Positions 61,339 to 64,000 of a stretch of 64,000 bases of DNA are shown piece by piece. The stretch's first letter is position 1. The number at the start of each line of letters is the position of its first letter. Position numbers and translations under genes: made by a program. The stretch comes from Verrucomicrobiales bacterium (GTDB taxonomy: Bacteria; Verrucomicrobiota; Verrucomicrobiia; Verrucomicrobiales; DEV007). The stretch covers positions 62,001 through 126,000 of the forward strand of contig JAEUHI010000064.1 in NCBI GenBank assembly GCA_016795385.1. Reading direction: 5' to 3'. Under the pieces are notes generated by a model that saw nothing but the letters and a program-made list of their open reading frames with translations, had not been told where the DNA came from and did no database searches.

Positions 61339-62928
61339 TTAAGATTCCGAAGATCCACTTTGCCGTTTTTTCCACCCACAGACCCACGTGAGGAGAGCGG
61401 TGAACGGCCAAAGCCAGACGTAGGAGAGGTTCTGTCGGATTTCACCCGTCGCCTCATCGACCCGCGGGAGCCAAGGAATCTGCTCGAGCCCCTCTCCGAT
61501 CGACCCGACATCCCGTAGCAGCCAGATCAGCTCTCCACGAAGAAGAAAAACGAGGCACAACGACGCCGCCACGCCGATGCCGGCACCGATTGGTCTCACT
61601 CCGTCGACGCCTCTCGCAGCGAGCACCGACAGACCCACCATCGGCCCCACGGTGTAGGTGGCGATCCCATAGCCAATGGAGAGCAATCCTTCCCCGCTTC
61701 CACCGAGATACCGTCCCATGGCAAGGGCAAGGAACAACAGGACCAGTCTCCAAAGGAAGCTCGACAGGATCGACCTTCGCGCGCCAAGGATCGCGTCGCC
61801 CCTAGGAGGGCAGGACGGTGAGACAAGCAGCGAGGCGTGCATCGCGGTGAACCCGGACGCGAACAGCCCCGCAAAAAGAAGTCCCCGCAAGCCATCGGGA
61901 AGTTCGGTGAGAATCCAGACGGGAATGGCAAGTTCAACCCGTCGCGGTTCGCCCGCACTCCAGGCAAGGGCCTTCAAGATGCCGGGATCGGTCGGAGGGT
62001 CGTGTCGATAGATGAGGAACAGGGCCAGTCCCGAAATCAGCAGAATCAATAGCGCGGCACTCACGGCGATTCCGCTGGCGATCACGGCCATGCCTGCGGC
62101 CCGAGGCGAAGCACAGAGGCGGAGCCGCTGGAGATGGGTCCGATCGAGGGTCAGCAATTGGAATTGCAGCAAAGGGAGGGCGAGGAGAGCGGTCCAAAGG
62201 GTGAAGGCCCTTGCCGGATCGAATCGAAAATCGAGGAACCTGAGCTTGTCACGTACTTCGCCGGCGAAGTTTTCACTCTCCCGCAGCTGATCGACTGCCG
62301 CCTCCCACGTGCCGCCGGTTTCCTTGCCGAGGAAACAGCAAACCGCTCCCAAGGCGGCGAAAAGCGCCAGAAAGTGCACCCAATCTCCACGCACCACCGC
62401 CCGAAATGAACCGGTGAATCGGAGCATCATGGCAAGGAACCAGACGACGAGGAGACACACCTCGATTCTCCAGCCCGTCAGCACCAGCAGCGGCAGAGCC
62501 AACACGACGAGGCGCAGGCCTTGGGAAAGAAGCGCTCCCAGAGATCCCAAACCGCCCAGAAGTTGGCGCACGCGAGGTTCCGCCTCATCTTCGCTTGTCT
62601 CTCGCGGCTCCCGCTGCAGCGACCAACCTCTTCGGATGAGAAGCACGCCGATCATGAGGCGTACGACGAGGGCGACGAGAATCCAGGAAAGAAACGCAAG
62701 ATCTCCATGAATCGCCAGCATTGCCCCGGGCAACGCGAGCACCAGCCAGGCGGTCAATTCCGAAACCGCGAGCGAGGCCGCGACAACTGGCCATGGGACG
62801 GATTCAAGCGTCAGGCCATTACCACGGGCGCGGCGCGAATACCACCAGTCGAGGGATATGGTGCAGGCCAGATAGGCGATCACGATCGCCCAATCCTTCG
62901 TCGAAAAAAATGATTCGAGGCCGTACAT
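61339..62928 (-). CDS. sodium:solute symporter (SSS) family protein
   Basis: A 529-residue membrane protein with about 12 spans. Family-like features are DWAIVIAYLACTISLDWWYS at the start, LPLLQFQLLTLDRTHLQRL (about 250-270) and GLLFAGLFASGFTAMHASLLVS (the SSS signature region). It would couple solute uptake to sodium; the substrate is unknown. A charged loop (REPRETSEDEAEPRVRQL) follows the third span. It lies upstream of dnaA on the same strand. Confidence 0.75.
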   Translation of the reverse strand: MYGLESFFSTKDWAIVIAYLACTISLDWWYSRRARGNGLTLESVPWPVVAASLAVSELTAWLVLALPGAMLAIHGDLAFLSWILVALVVRLMIGVLLIRRGWSLQREPRETSEDEAEPRVRQLLGGLGSLGALLSQGLRLVVLALPLLVLTGWRIEVCLLVVWFLAMMLRFTGSFRAVVRGDWVHFLALFAALGAVCCFLGKETGGTWEAAVDQLRESENFAGEVRDKLRFLDFRFDPARAFTLWTALLALPLLQFQLLTLDRTHLQRLRLCASPRAAGMAVIASGIAVSAALLILLISGLALFLIYRHDPPTDPGILKALAWSAGEPRRVELAIPVWILTELPDGLRGLLFAGLFASGFTAMHASLLVSPSCPPRGDAILGARRSILSSFLWRLVLLFLALAMGRYLGGSGEGLLSIGYGIATYTVGPMVGLSVLAARGVDGVRPIGAGIGVAASLCLVFLLRGELIWLLRDVGSIGEGLEQIPWLPRVDEATGEIRQNLSYVWLWPFTALLTWVCGWKKRQSGSSES

Positions 62929-63008
62929 GAAGAAAGCGCGCCGGAGCGGCTCCCATCATCGGCGGGAAGTGCCCGCACCGAAACGAAAATCTTACGCGCC
63001 CACCGCCA

Positions 63009-63410
63009 TCAATGCGGATGCTTGCGCCGCTTCACATGGAGTTGGGCGAGCGACTTCTGCAAGGCGAGCTGGGCGGCCGCGGTCTCTTCCGGAAGGAGTT
63101 TTTCCGTCATTGCTTTTTTCGCCGCCTCGATCGCCTTCTCGACGGCGGATTCGTCCACCTCCTCGGCACCGAGGGCCATGTCGGTGAGCACCGAGACGCG
63201 GTCGTGCGAGACCTCGACGATCCCCGTGCCGATGGCAAGCGAGGTCTCCTGCCCGCCCTTCATGTAGCGCAACTCACCGGGCGCCAGCGTACTGACGATG
63301 GGAGCGTGCGACGGCAGGATGCCGAGTTCCCCCTCGCCTCCGGGGACGACAACACTGTCGATCTCGTCGGAGAAAGCCAGCTTCTCGGGGGTCACGATAT
63401 CCAGTCGCAT
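63009..63410 (-). CDS. atpC: F-type ATP synthase epsilon subunit
   Basis: A 133-residue protein with the beta-sandwich N-terminal domain (MRLDIVTPEKLAFSDEID, GELGILPSHAPIVSTL) and a C-terminal helical domain (VEKAIEAAKKAMTEKLL). It is part of the rotor stalk and inhibits ATP hydrolysis. It follows atpD on the minus strand, 40 bp downstream, in the usual order. Confidence 0.95.
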   Translation of the reverse strand: MRLDIVTPEKLAFSDEIDSVVVPGGEGELGILPSHAPIVSTLAPGELRYMKGGQETSLAIGTGIVEVSHDRVSVLTDMALGAEEVDESAVEKAIEAAKKAMTEKLLPEETAAAQLALQKSLAQLHVKRRKHPH

Positions 63411-63450
63411 GAGAGGAAAGAGGGAAAAGATTCAGCAAGGAAGGTGAAGG

Positions 63451-64000
63451 TCACTTCTCGACGGAGTCGATGCCGCCCTTCATGTAGAAGTTGTTCTCCG
63501 GGACTTCGTCGTGCTTGCCTTCGAGGATCTCCTTGAAGCCGCGGACGGTTTCCGCCACGGGCACGTAGACTCCCTCGATCCCGGTGAAGACCTGCGCCAC
63601 GCTGAAGGGCTGGCTGAGGAACTTCTGGATCTTGCGGGCACGGAAAACGACCAGCTTCTGCTCGGGGTTGAGTTCATCCATCCCGAGAATCGCGATGATG
63701 TCCTGCAGATCCTTGTAACGCTGGAGCACGTTCTGGACGCCACGGGCGACTTCGTAGTGCTCGGCGCCGACGACGTCGGGAGCCAGGGCGGTCGAGGTCG
63801 AAGCCAGCGGATCCACGGCGGGATAAATGCCGAGCTCGGCGAGGGAACGCTCCAAAACGACGGTGGAGTCGAGGTGGGCGAAGGTGTTGGCCGGAGCAGG
63901 GTCGGTCAAGTCATCCGCGGGCACGTAGACGGCCTGGAAGGAGGTGATGGATCCCTTCTTGGTCGAGGTGATCCGCTCCTGGAGCTGGGCCATTTCCGAC
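63451..64000 (-). CDS. atpD: F-type ATP synthase beta subunit, C-terminal part only
   Basis: This is the C-terminal 180 or so residues of the catalytic beta subunit. The gene continues past the right edge, so the start and the Walker A motif are outside. Visible features are VYVPADDLTDPAPANTFAHL, STVVLERSLAELGIYPAVDP and GMDELNPEQKLVVFRARKIQ. It is encoded upstream of atpC on the minus strand. Confidence 0.95.
   Translation of the reverse strand, partial: SEMAQLQERITSTKKGSITSFQAVYVPADDLTDPAPANTFAHLDSTVVLERSLAELGIYPAVDPLASTSTALAPDVVGAEHYEVARGVQNVLQRYKDLQDIIAILGMDELNPEQKLVVFRARKIQKFLSQPFSVAQVFTGIEGVYVPVAETVRGFKEILEGKHDEVPENNFYMKGGIDSVEK

Overview
The window looks like a chromosomal segment of a high-GC, Gram-negative bacterium of the PVC superphylum, most probably a Verrucomicrobiota member. 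The outer membrane is implied by bamA-skp-lpxD and a heptosyltransferase. The phylum guess rests on the style of the accessory genes: a secreted sulfatase, paired Gfo/Idh/MocA oxidoreductases, Tat-exported hydrolase and TIM-barrel proteins, fibronectin-III-rich secreted enzymes, an ECF-like sigma factor and several IS200-like REP-associated transposases (RAYTs). No rRNA or tRNA gene was recognised, so the assignment is an inference.

Layout. 0-13 kb: a small secreted protein; a minus-strand set of a di-haem cytochrome-c-peroxidase/fibronectin fusion, an OmpR-type regulator and a histidine kinase; a Tat-exported alpha/beta hydrolase; a VapBC-type toxin-antitoxin pair; a secreted cyclophilin fusion; and glgX, whose frame runs 152 bp into a convergent ABC-2 permease. 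13-24 kb: a MazF/PemK toxin with a 59-residue upstream partner, an oligopeptide ABC transporter (binding protein and two permeases, no ATPase here), a sigma factor, an AraC-type regulator divergent from a sulfatase, and two Gfo/Idh/MocA oxidoreductases. 23-34 kb: envelope biogenesis lpxD-skp-bamA on the minus strand, then ruvB, a membrane protein, a PhoD-like phosphatase and glnD (PII uridylylation).

33.7-42.2 kb is an accessory stretch. It has a hexanucleotide microsatellite, GC-rich hairpins, small unknown membrane or secreted proteins, two adjacent RAYT copies (one cut short by repeats), and a family of short repeats with the core GGGACAGGT. Two of these repeats are joined to an identical 3' remnant of what looks like a PIN-domain gene, and two lie after a 14-bp inverted-repeat element.

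42-52 kb: a haem and sirohaem set on the minus strand (ccsA/hemX-like, hemA, hemC, cobA-hemD fusion), an MYG1-type protein, a heptosyltransferase and secG with a long Ala/Pro tail, then recD2 and a Tat-exported TIM-barrel protein on the plus strand. 52-57 kb: a third RAYT that lacks the tyrosine seen in the other two, and a 909-residue protein read here as two degenerate kinase-like domains, a membrane anchor and Sel1-like repeats. 57-64 kb: hisB-hisH, dnaN and dnaA (dnaA upstream of dnaN, both minus strand), a non-coding stretch that may hold the origin, an SSS-family transporter, atpC, and the start of atpD running off the right edge.
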